Source of the DNA: a virus
DNA: 22,275 bases
Reading direction: 5' to 3' (one strand)
IMG/VR virus record: IMGVR_UViG_3300034061_003276
Span: 1-22,275 of that record
The notes under the pieces were generated by a model. It did no database searches. It was not told where the DNA came from and saw only the letters and a program-made list of their open reading frames with translations. This document shows, in pieces, positions 15,191 through 21,350 of the stretch (its first letter is position 1; each line of letters starts with the position of its first letter). The translations under genes were made by a program, and so were the position numbers.

Positions 15191-15946
15191 TTAACGTCCG
15201 TGTTTCGCTTCCCACGCCTTGACCTGTCGTTGCCGCTCGGCTGCGATCCAGTCGCTCGTGCTCATTGCTTTGATTGAGCGCGGGTCGGTGGTGTCGTAAG
15301 CCGGTGCGCCAGAGGCGCGTGCTGCAACAGGCTGAATAGGTGCCGGAGCGCTGGATGGTTTTTTGGTGGGTGGACTGGCGGCCACTTTGGCCTCAATCTT
15401 CCCGATCTCTTTGGCCTGCAAGAACGGCGATAGACGCGAGATACGATCAGCTTCTTTTGGATTGGACCCGAGAAAATATGCTATGTCGGGGCCGATCTCT
15501 GACGCCTGAATTGTTTGAGCCATCACGGTCGAGATTTTCAGGCTTGGGTTGTAGGCGACTTGCTCGAAGTCGTCATACTTATCCCGTGCCTGCTCTTCCT
15601 TCTCGTGGTATGACTCAACCACTGCTGCTTGCTGACGCTCCAGTTCCCGTTGCTGGAGAAGCTGCTCGGCTTTCTGCGTGGCCAGTGCTTCGGCGTACGC
15701 TTCGACCGACTCAAACTTATCCTGCGATACAGGTTCTGCGGGCGCTGCTGGCGCCTTCGGACGCTCACGTTCCCAAGACCTACGCTCTCTTGCGAGACGC
15801 TTGCCAATCATCGAGTCCACTTCTTCTTGAGTGAACGTCTTGATTGTAGTTTGTTGCTCTTCCGCCGATACTGCTACAGGTTCAGGCGCGGGCGTCGCTA
15901 CCTGTTCCGGCGCGGTTGGTTCCGCTACTACTTCAGTGTTTTCCAT
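15191..15946 (-). CDS. Scaffolding protein (251 aa)
   Basis: A highly charged, helical protein directly upstream of the coat gene. An acidic, Pro/Ala-rich N-terminus (about 1-35) is followed by FTQEEVDSMIGKRLARERR, a motif common to phage scaffold proteins. A long Gln/Glu/Arg helix follows (about 85-135, QLLQQRELERQQAAVVES), and the protein ends with a basic helix (WIAAERQRQVKAWEAKHGR) of the kind that contacts coat subunits. P22 gp8 is 303 residues with the coat-binding helix at its C-terminus. It directs procapsid assembly and is absent from the mature virion. A promoter and 5' hairpin precede it; its own ribosome site (AGAG) is weak. Confidence 0.88.
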   Translation of the reverse strand: MENTEVVAEPTAPEQVATPAPEPVAVSAEEQQTTIKTFTQEEVDSMIGKRLARERRSWERERPKAPAAPAEPVSQDKFESVEAYAEALATQKAEQLLQQRELERQQAAVVESYHEKEEQARDKYDDFEQVAYNPSLKISTVMAQTIQASEIGPDIAYFLGSNPKEADRISRLSPFLQAKEIGKIEAKVAASPPTKKPSSAPAPIQPVAARASGAPAYDTTDPRSIKAMSTSDWIAAERQRQVKAWEAKHGR

Positions 15947-15964
15947 GATTACTCTGGCGAGTGC

Positions 15965-15981
15965 CTGGTGGACCGCACCAG
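15965..15981 (-). promoter_or_regulatory. Hairpin at the predicted 5' end of the scaffold-coat mRNA
   Basis: A six-base stem (CTGGTG / CACCAG) with a five-base loop begins about one base after the predicted transcription start. No U-tract follows, so it is not a terminator. Hairpins at the very 5' end are known to protect transcripts from decay; that role here is inference. Confidence 0.5.
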
Positions 15982-15989
15982 TACGGTTA

Positions 15990-16017
15990 TTTATACAGTA
16001 GTTTCAGGAGGTGTCAA
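15990..16017 (-). promoter_or_regulatory. Sigma70-type promoter for scaffold and coat
   Basis: The minus strand reads TTGACA, 16 bases, then TATAAA, with TG directly before the -10 box. The -35 is a perfect consensus and the -10 matches five of six. It lies inside the last codons of the 53-aa gene, some 45-70 bases before the scaffold ATG. The predicted start is near base 15982. Confidence 0.75.
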
Positions 16018-16152
16018 GTTACTTTGTTGCTGAACCTGCTCACGCAGCTTTTGCCACAGCGCAACCGACATCTCCAACGGCAGTTTGCCTAGCCCCATCG
16101 CAATGATGTTGGCTTCCTCTACCGTAATCTTGATGGTGAACTCTTGCATCAT
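15991..16152 (-). CDS. Small conserved-looking phage protein (53 aa)
   Basis: Complete frame beginning MMQEFTIKITVEEANIIAMG and continuing LGKLPLEMSVALWQKLREQV. The pattern of a short beta strand, then 'EEAN.I..GLG.LP' and a final amphipathic helix, recurs in small phage proteins encoded next to fibre genes. The tandem ATGATG overlaps the previous stop, so either Met could start; the first gives an ATGA junction. The last nine codons double as a strong promoter. Function unknown; it may form a dimer or partner with a structural protein. Confidence 0.75.
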   Translation of the reverse strand: MMQEFTIKITVEEANIIAMGLGKLPLEMSVALWQKLREQVQQQSNLTPPETTV

Positions 16153-16460
16153 GCCGCCCAGGGTAGCGCCGGAGCCACAATCGGAGGATTCTTCTGGTTT
16201 TCGATCTGCTGTGCCACCGCCGCTTCAGTGGCGTCCTTGTCAACCCCATTCGCCCAGATCCAGCCGAGCACTTGCTCTTGGGTCAGGCTGGCGTAAGGGG
16301 TGAAGGACTCAGGATCAGGCGAGGGCAGCGAGCAGGTCGCATAGACGCTCGCTGAGTAGCCATCCACCGTGTCCGAGCATTGCCAGTGGGCCACGATGCA
16401 AACGTCAGACAGATCGCCTTCGGATACTTTGCAATCAAGCTGGGAGATGTTCCAGTTCAT
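16149..16460 (-). CDS. Small phage protein, possibly DUF7936-like (103 aa)
   Basis: The product starts MNWNISQLDCKVSEGDLSDV and continues with CIVAHWQCSDTVDGYSASVY, a beta-rich stretch. A short helical segment follows, TPYASLTQEQVLGWIWANGV, ending near ENQKNPPIVAPALPWA. The combination 'MNWNI.QLD ... AHW ... Y..LT.EQVLGW ... Q..PPIV...LPW' is one I have seen in small proteins next to phage fibre genes; the DUF number is from memory and not checked. It has four cysteines, which is unusual for this window. The ATG overlaps the fibre stop as TAATG, so it is likely co-translated with the S74 fibre and may help in its assembly. Confidence 0.75.
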   Translation of the reverse strand: MNWNISQLDCKVSEGDLSDVCIVAHWQCSDTVDGYSASVYATCSLPSPDPESFTPYASLTQEQVLGWIWANGVDKDATEAAVAQQIENQKNPPIVAPALPWAA

Positions 16461-17791
16461 TATTTGGCCTCCAGAGCGGCGATCTTGGCTTCAAGCGTTT
16501 CAATACGGGCCATTGCTTCTTGCAGGGCTTTGATGGCTGCGAAGGTCAGGTCTTTGTTGTAGATTGTCTTGAGCGGCACACCATCTTCCGGCGTTTCACC
16601 AAAACCATCAGTGTCTACAAACTCAGGCGCAACAGCCTCAACCTGCTGGGCGATGACACCGATATTCAGATCATCGTGCGTCTGGTCTTTGTATTTGTAA
16701 GTGACAACCTCAAGACCAGCAATCTTGTTCCAGTACGATCCAAGCGGGTTAATGTCGGTCTTAGTGCGGATGTCAGACAGGTCTACGTTGTTAGATTGGT
16801 AGTTGGCAAGACCGCCGTCCGAGCGGATTGTGGCTCGTTCAGCTGCGTTACCGATACAAGTCATAAAATAGTTTGCTGTGTTATTTGGGTCGCCAACCAA
16901 CCTGTTATAAACACCATATTGATTGCCGGTTGTGGCAGTATTACTAACTAAGGCAAGCGTTGCCGCTGCTGTATCTGTGTTGCGTTGTATAGTGCTTCCA
17001 CTTCCACTAGTAACCCCCACCAAAAACTCCCCACCGCTGGTGATACGGGCTGCATCCGCTGGTGCTGTACCCGCCACTTGGAAAGCGTCCGTGCTGCCAG
17101 CAGTTCCTGCGCCCTTTACTCGGAATGTGCCGTCGGCGGAAATGCGAAGTTTTTCTGTGTTGTTTCCGGTAAGAAACTTTAAATACCCCTCATTTGGCGC
17201 TGTAGTCGCTTGTGCGCTAATAATGCTACTGACAACTGTATCAGCAGGGCTAGAGTCATCCCCAGAAAAGAACTGAATAGTGCCGTGGGGTTCGTCTACC
17301 AAAATAGTGTTTGATTGATTAGAAAGCCTTAATATAGCGCCAGTAGCAGAAACAGTGGTAGAAATATCTAACTGTGCACCCGGCAAACTCGTCCCAATAC
17401 CCAGACCTGTGTTGGTCAGGCGCATTTGTTCAGAAGCGCCAAGAGTAAACGACAGAGGTGTAGCGGAAGAAACTTGAAGATCGGTCAGGTTGTTTGCAAT
17501 GCGAACATTAAAGTCGGCGTTTGTAGCGTTTGTTACAGAGAGGCCCAGCTGCAAAGAAGCATTTGAAGGAATGGTGTTTGTCAGCGAGTTTCCTGAATAC
17601 GTCAGCGCAGACCCAGTAGTCAGGACTTTAGAGGCGTTGAGGTAGGGAACACCGTTAGCGGTGCCTGCCGATAGCGTAAGTGCCGCCGAGAACGCAATAT
17701 CCCTCGGCACAACGTAGGTGTCGCCCGTCTGTGCGGCTTGGATCTGGGGGATTGCTGTATTGAGAAGAAGAACCTCGTATGCGGGGGGCAT
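16460..17791 (-). CDS. Fibre with C-terminal S74 self-cleaving chaperone domain (443 aa)
   Basis: The N-terminal and central regions are beta-rich, including LSAGTANGVPYLNASKVLTT, QMRLTNTGLGIGTSLPGAQL and EKLRISADGTFRVKG, typical of phage fibre shafts. From residue about 338 comes the intramolecular chaperone: LSDIRTKTDINPLGSYWNKI, YKYKDQ, IGVIAQQVEAVAPEFVD, and a final coiled coil (ALQEAMARIETLEAKIAALE). S339 and K344 are spaced five apart as in the Ser-Lys dyad of the endosialidase chaperone family, so release of a roughly 105-residue C-terminal piece after trimer folding is expected. AGGAG stands seven bases before this ATG; a start 36 bases upstream has no ribosome site. Its place between portal and scaffold is unusual for a fibre. 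Confidence 0.88.
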   Translation of the reverse strand: MPPAYEVLLLNTAIPQIQAAQTGDTYVVPRDIAFSAALTLSAGTANGVPYLNASKVLTTGSALTYSGNSLTNTIPSNASLQLGLSVTNATNADFNVRIANNLTDLQVSSATPLSFTLGASEQMRLTNTGLGIGTSLPGAQLDISTTVSATGAILRLSNQSNTILVDEPHGTIQFFSGDDSSPADTVVSSIISAQATTAPNEGYLKFLTGNNTEKLRISADGTFRVKGAGTAGSTDAFQVAGTAPADAARITSGGEFLVGVTSGSGSTIQRNTDTAAATLALVSNTATTGNQYGVYNRLVGDPNNTANYFMTCIGNAAERATIRSDGGLANYQSNNVDLSDIRTKTDINPLGSYWNKIAGLEVVTYKYKDQTHDDLNIGVIAQQVEAVAPEFVDTDGFGETPEDGVPLKTIYNKDLTFAAIKALQEAMARIETLEAKIAALEAK

Positions 17792-17801
17792 GGCTAAGCT
17801 C

Positions 17802-18029
17802 CTAAATCGGGTTGTACTCTGTGCCATTGCTGGTCAGCACAGTTTCGACGACATAGTAAGCTGTGCCATTGCTTGCCAGCACAACTTCATCTACTACATA
17901 CGCCGTGCCATCACTGGTCAGCACCGTCCACGGCGGCCCTGGATTGGGCGACGCAAAATCCGTCGCCAACGTAGCGACGGTCCCGAGCCCCAGGCTCAGG
18001 CCATTACGGACGGGTATGCCAAAGCTCAT
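17802..18029 (-). CDS. Small protein with tandem 14-residue repeats (75 aa)
   Basis: After a Gly/Leu-rich start (MSFGIPVRNGLSLGLGTV) the C-terminal half consists of three units with a 14-residue period: VLTSDGTAYVVDEV, VLASNGTAYYVVET, VLTSNGTEYNPI. Alternating hydrophobic residues predict beta strands. A related stretch (VLASNGTPYIV) occurs near the N-terminus of the YadA-like fibre 5 kb downstream. The start overlaps the preceding stop as ATGA. Coming directly before the S74 fibre, it may be a fibre base or attachment piece, but the function is unknown. Confidence 0.7.
   Translation of the reverse strand: MSFGIPVRNGLSLGLGTVATLATDFASPNPGPPWTVLTSDGTAYVVDEVVLASNGTAYYVVETVLTSNGTEYNPI
17805..17924 (-). 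repeat. Three imperfect 42-base coding repeats
   Basis: Units beginning at residues 36, 50 and 64 of the 75-aa protein share GTGCTG(A/G)C(C/A)AG(T/C)(G/A)ATGGCAC at the DNA level. The third is cut short by the stop codon, as if the array had been truncated or is still expanding. Confidence 0.8.
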
Positions 18030-18328
18030 CGGATATTGATGGGTTTAGCGTAGAGGGTGCCAGCGCTGCCAATTTGGATTGCGCTAACCCGCCACGGAGC
18101 ACCCGTGCCCTGCGGCACGATGAACGGAATTGGCGTGTTGGCTGGGATGGGCGTCGAGCTGGTAGTCGCAGTCACACCTTCGCCTATTACGACGTAGGCG
18201 GCAGTCGTTGACCAGACCACCACGCCTTGCGGTCCTGCTGGCCAAGCGGTCGTCGACCCCGCTGTGCCCGTGTAAGACGCCGTATAGGCGGGATAATTGG
18301 CATCAGCAAGAGGATTTAGCAGTTCCAT
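18026..18328 (-). CDS. Small probable virion protein (100 aa)
   Basis: The product starts MELLNPLADANYPAYTASYT and continues GTAGSTTAWPAGPQGVVVWS and TTAAYVVIGEGVTATTSSTP, then PIPFIVPQGTGAPWRVSAIQ. It has no membrane segment or charge clusters and is predicted all-beta, a compact sandwich. Proteins with this opening seem common beside portal and coat genes in environmental phages, without assigned function. AAGGG precedes the ATG by about eight bases, and the stop overlaps the next start as ATGA. A head-surface or connector role fits the location but is inference. Confidence 0.75.
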   Translation of the reverse strand: MELLNPLADANYPAYTASYTGTAGSTTAWPAGPQGVVVWSTTAAYVVIGEGVTATTSSTPIPANTPIPFIVPQGTGAPWRVSAIQIGSAGTLYAKPINIR

Positions 18329-18337
18329 AACGCGCCC

Positions 18338-18700
18338 TTACGCAAGGAATTTCAGTTTATAGAGCGTCGATAGATACTGCCCGACGATCTCGTCAATGAT
18401 GTTTTGGAGCGGCGTGTCGTCCTTCTCACACACCTTGTACCGCATCTCTTCGATGTCTGCAAGCGAGTCTTTGAGAAACTCAATGACGTCGGTTGTCTTC
18501 TTAGCCGACATCAGCGTGATTGGCCCGATCAGCCCGTGCCGGCCTTGGTAGGCTTCGGCAAACTTGTCGGCAAGTTCTACGATGTTGTTGTAGAAATGGC
18601 GCAGCGCTTTGTGTTTGGCGTACGACCTTGTATTCAAATGTACGCTATGCGTCACGTCTCGCGCTAGGAACAAGGTGCCGATAAAGTCTGCGCAGCTCAT
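18338..18700 (-). CDS. DUF5856-like protein (120 aa), helical, ferritin-like impression
   Basis: The product (MSCADFIGTLFLARDVTHSV, then HLNTRSYAKHKALRHFYNNI, then VELADKFAEAYQGRHG) is almost wholly helical. It matches my memory of the DUF5856 family from tailed phages. The spacing of His, Glu and Asp residues over long helices recalls the four-helix bundles of Dps/ferritin proteins, though I cannot confirm a metal site. The start overlaps the portal stop as ATGA, so it is translated with the portal. A role in packaging, DNA protection or particle assembly is possible; none is established by the sequence. Confidence 0.78.
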   Translation of the reverse strand: MSCADFIGTLFLARDVTHSVHLNTRSYAKHKALRHFYNNIVELADKFAEAYQGRHGLIGPITLMSAKKTTDVIEFLKDSLADIEEMRYKVCEKDDTPLQNIIDEIVGQYLSTLYKLKFLA

Positions 18701-20808
18701 TGTGTCATACCCATTTGTTGAGCAACCACCATGTCGCCAGCCGTCATGACATCTTTCAGCGTCTGCATGACAACATCTTGAACTTGGTCAGGCGTCATGC
18801 CCGCTTGCACGGCTTGAATACGCTTGGTTTCCGCATTGTACTCGTCAATGCGCAATTTCTGCGCTTCCATCGACTTGCCGACGTTTTGAAGCATGTTGTA
18901 CATCTGCTCCATCTGCGCCTGCATAGCTTGGATCTGCTGATTGGCCGCTTGCAGCGCAGGATCGTCGTCTTCTTGCAGCAGCTTGGGATCGATCATCTTC
19001 TTCAAGCGCTGCGCCATCTCTTGTGCGCCTGGCCAATCCATGTTTTTGACAAACAGATCGCCAGCCGCCGCCCACAGGTTTGGATTGCCTTGCAGAATCT
19101 GGCTCATTGCGTCCATCGACTCCTGACGCTTGGTCAGGTAGCTCGGGCCGGTGGTGACCTTGACGTCGTACTTGCCAACGCCAGGGTTGTAGATCTTCGC
19201 AACCACCACGCCTTGCTCGTTTACCATCTTTCGCACGGGTTCCGGCTGGTTCGGGTCAAGCCGCACCATCTTCGACTCGCCATCCACCCCGATCACACGC
19301 GCGATACGCTGCGTGTCATAGATTTTGGGGATCAAATCGACCAGTTGCCGCCCAACGTGACGGATCGCCCGCGCCAGATTGTCGACGTAGTGGTACGTAC
19401 CGACGTCGCCCTCGCGCTGACGGGCCAAAATAGCCCTTCCAGACCGCTCATTTGACGTCATTCCGAGGCTGGCGTTGTACTGCCCTGTAGCCGCTTTAAT
19501 GTCCTCAGAAGCCCCCATTTTGGCCTGAATCAAGCCAGTTTGGGCCATCGGAGGCTGCGCCCGCTGCGGCAACGGCAGGATATTGCCTGCTCCGTCGGTC
19601 ACATCAGGGTTGACCTCAAGATAGGGGTAGTTCTGCGTGTTGGCAGTCTTCCATTTCTCTTCGTAACCCTCAAACTGACCGCCGTAGCCAATAAACGGTG
19701 CTTTGGGCGCAAGCGCCAGCATCTCCGCCTCTTGGCTCACCCAGTAGTTGTACATCCGCTGGGCGTCTTTGGCGTTCCTGACCAGCCCAGAAATCTCAAG
19801 TTGGCCTTCAATCGACCACTCGTTGCCGATCACGCGGATGACGGGGATGTACGCACCCGCCCACTCGCGTTCTTCGATAATCTCGTAGCCGTTGGTCTTG
19901 CACCATTTGATGCGTTTAGCCTGCAATTTGCGCTGACGGGTCGGTTTTAGGCCCATTTGACGCAGCATTTTGTCCTGTGGCGTGCCTTGGTAGGTCGTCG
20001 TGCCGTCAGGGTACAAATTGAGCGTTTCTGCTTTATAATCGCAGTAGAAATACTCTGCAATCCGCACTGTCGTCTCAGACAGCCATTGTGACAGCGCCTG
20101 GTCGCCCACGCCTTGCACCATGATCGAGCTGACCGGCATGGCGTTAGGGTACAACCGCTCGTAATCAGCTTTCAGAATGTCTTCGGTGATAAAGCACCAC
20201 TCCGCATCCGCACCGCACGGGTCTTGGATTGTCGGGTCCATGTAGACCGAGAAGCTGTTGCGAATCCGACCGATCTTGATGTCCTGATCAAAACTCGTCT
20301 CGTCGCAATACTCGGTCAGAATCCGAATGTAGCCTTCGCCGTACGTCACCTGGTTGTCGCAGGCGGTGTCGTACGCTACATCGGCGTCTGAAATGTATTC
20401 GATATGACGGATCATGCCGTCGAAAATCTCTGCGACCTCGACATCCGCGTCGTCGTCGACCGGGATGACGTTGGGCGACGGCCGGTTTTGCCGCTGCTCG
20501 TTGGTCACCTGCCGTACATGCTGCGGCAGCTTGTTGATCGTCAGGCACGGGCGCGCGTTGATGGTCTGGCCTTGCACCGACCCTCGTACTGACAGCACAT
20601 CCGCTGGCCACTGATAGTGGTTGTCGGACGAGCCTGCCATAAACCGCAGGTCGTCCAACTGATCTTCTCGCGTGTCGCTGTACGCGGCCACCGCCATCTT
20701 GAAGCGACTGCGCATCTGCGACAGCTTATGCGCAGTGTCCTTGTCCGGCGCGCCGCCTACATCCGAGACTTCTGCCGCGCCAATGATGCCTGTCGGGTCG
20801 TAGGCCAT
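18697..20808 (-). CDS. P22-type portal protein (703 aa)
   Basis: Forms the dodecameric channel at one capsid vertex through which DNA enters and leaves. Length is near P22 gp1 (725). Recognisable family stretches include FKMAVAAYSDTREDQLDDLR near the start, RPCLTINKLPQHVRQVTNEQ (about 92-111), HIEYISDADVAYDTACDNQV with TYGEGYIRI, and SVYMDPTIQDPCGADAEWCF. The C-terminus (about 620-690) is a Gln/Met-rich coiled coil (QQIQAMQAQMEQMYNMLQNV), comparable to the barrel helix of P22 portal. The ATG shares a base with the preceding stop (TAATG), with AAGAAG as ribosome site. Gene order terminase - portal - scaffold - coat supports the call. Confidence 0.92.
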   Translation of the reverse strand: MAYDPTGIIGAAEVSDVGGAPDKDTAHKLSQMRSRFKMAVAAYSDTREDQLDDLRFMAGSSDNHYQWPADVLSVRGSVQGQTINARPCLTINKLPQHVRQVTNEQRQNRPSPNVIPVDDDADVEVAEIFDGMIRHIEYISDADVAYDTACDNQVTYGEGYIRILTEYCDETSFDQDIKIGRIRNSFSVYMDPTIQDPCGADAEWCFITEDILKADYERLYPNAMPVSSIMVQGVGDQALSQWLSETTVRIAEYFYCDYKAETLNLYPDGTTTYQGTPQDKMLRQMGLKPTRQRKLQAKRIKWCKTNGYEIIEEREWAGAYIPVIRVIGNEWSIEGQLEISGLVRNAKDAQRMYNYWVSQEAEMLALAPKAPFIGYGGQFEGYEEKWKTANTQNYPYLEVNPDVTDGAGNILPLPQRAQPPMAQTGLIQAKMGASEDIKAATGQYNASLGMTSNERSGRAILARQREGDVGTYHYVDNLARAIRHVGRQLVDLIPKIYDTQRIARVIGVDGESKMVRLDPNQPEPVRKMVNEQGVVVAKIYNPGVGKYDVKVTTGPSYLTKRQESMDAMSQILQGNPNLWAAAGDLFVKNMDWPGAQEMAQRLKKMIDPKLLQEDDDPALQAANQQIQAMQAQMEQMYNMLQNVGKSMEAQKLRIDEYNAETKRIQAVQAGMTPDQVQDVVMQTLKDVMTAGDMVVAQQMGMTQ

Positions 20809-20942
20809 TATTTCTTCTTGGCGGCTTGCCGTTTGGTGGAGTACGCAATGGCCACAGCCTGTTTTACGGGCTTACCGGCTTTGACTTCAGCCGCTACGTT
20901 CTTGCGAAAGGCGGCTTTGCTGGGCGACTTGACGAGTGGCAT
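20808..20942 (-). CDS. Small basic phage protein (44 aa)
   Basis: Complete 45-codon frame whose product runs MPLVKSPSKAAFRKNVAAEV, KAGKPVKQAVAIAYSTKRQ, AAKKK. The pattern 'MPLVKSPSKAAF..N...E...GKP.KQA.AIAYS.KR' is one I recall from many phages, always uncharacterised. Strong positive charge and a short amphipathic helix suggest nucleic-acid binding. It lies between terminase and portal, and its stop overlaps the portal start as TAATG. Its final Lys codons (AAGAAGAAA) form the only candidate ribosome site for the portal gene. Confidence 0.8.
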   Translation of the reverse strand: MPLVKSPSKAAFRKNVAAEVKAGKPVKQAVAIAYSTKRQAAKKK

Positions 20943-20959
20943 GGCTATTTCTTCTTGGC
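20809..20959 (-). repeat. Duplicated 14-base sequence at the ends of two adjacent small genes
   Basis: GCCAAGAAGAAATA (minus strand) occurs at bases 20946-20959 and again at 20809-20822. Each copy encodes the C-terminal Ala-Lys-Lys-Lys, contains the start of the stop codon, and supplies the purine-rich ribosome site of the following gene. Confidence 0.8.
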
Positions 20960-21091
20960 CGTTTTGGCGCTCTCTTTGAACGCCTTGGCAGTGGGTGCGC
21001 CCGGAGCGCCAGGTTTGCGCATCTTTTCGCCCGATCCGGCTTTGATGCGATCACGTTTAGCATTAATATTGCTGTAAAGACCTGGTTTCAT
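20945..21091 (-). CDS. Small basic phage protein (48 aa)
   Basis: The product starts MKPGLYSNINAKRDRIKAGS, continues GEKMRKPGAPGAPTAKAFKE and ends SAKTAKKK. It is strongly basic. The opening 'MKPGLY.NI.AKR.RI..GSGEKMRKPG..GAPT' is one I associate with small unannotated proteins near terminase or portal genes of many phages. The ATG chosen follows the previous TGA by one base with GGAAA upstream; the longer frame starting 45 bases earlier overlaps the previous gene. Possibly DNA-binding, by charge only. Confidence 0.8.
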   Translation of the reverse strand: MKPGLYSNINAKRDRIKAGSGEKMRKPGAPGAPTAKAFKESAKTAKKK

Positions 21092-21092
21092 A

Positions 21093-21350
21093 TCAGCATT
21101 TCCATCGTTTGAGCGCCGCTTTGGCGCGTTCGCCATCTTTGGCCTTGGCGGCTACCCCACCCATACGCGCGCAAAATGACGCTTTGCGCCCCTTGTCTGC
21201 TTCTGTCTTGGGATTAGGCGCGGGCGCTTTCAGATTGCTTCCTGTGGCTCGGTTGTATTTTTCACGCCCCTTGGCCGTCAGCCCCGCGCCTTGGCTGGTG
21301 GGGCGTTTCTCGCCGCGTCCCACTGACAGGCTGACAGACTTCTTGCTCAT
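21093..21350 (-). CDS. Small basic phage protein, DUF6321-like (85 aa)
   Basis: The product has a Lys/Arg-rich, probably disordered N-terminus (MSKKSVSLSVGRGEKRPTSQ) and a recognisable core, GLTAKGREKYNRATGSNLKA, then NPKTEADKGRKASFCARMGG. It ends with a basic helix (KDGERAKAALKRWKC) containing a terminal cysteine. The core motif recurs in short phage proteins near terminase genes; the DUF number is from memory. The ATG overlaps the terminase stop as ATGA. A role in packaging or DNA binding would fit location and charge but is not established. Confidence 0.8.
   Translation of the reverse strand: MSKKSVSLSVGRGEKRPTSQGAGLTAKGREKYNRATGSNLKAPAPNPKTEADKGRKASFCARMGGVAAKAKDGERAKAALKRWKC

Noticed and set aside
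16040-16249. 69-codon minus-strand frame overlapping the 103-aa and 53-aa genes
   Set aside because: The 53-aa frame gives a coherent product with ATGA coupling; the 69-codon product is Arg/His-rich noise in another frame.
17792-17827. Longer start for the S74 fibre, adding 12 residues
   Set aside because: No ribosome site at the upstream ATG, while AGGAG stands seven bases before the downstream one; the extension overlaps the 75-aa gene.
20034-20039. TATAAT on the plus strand inside the portal gene
   Set aside because: The only -35-like sequence (TTGAGC) is about 10 bases away and there is no plus-strand gene to serve.
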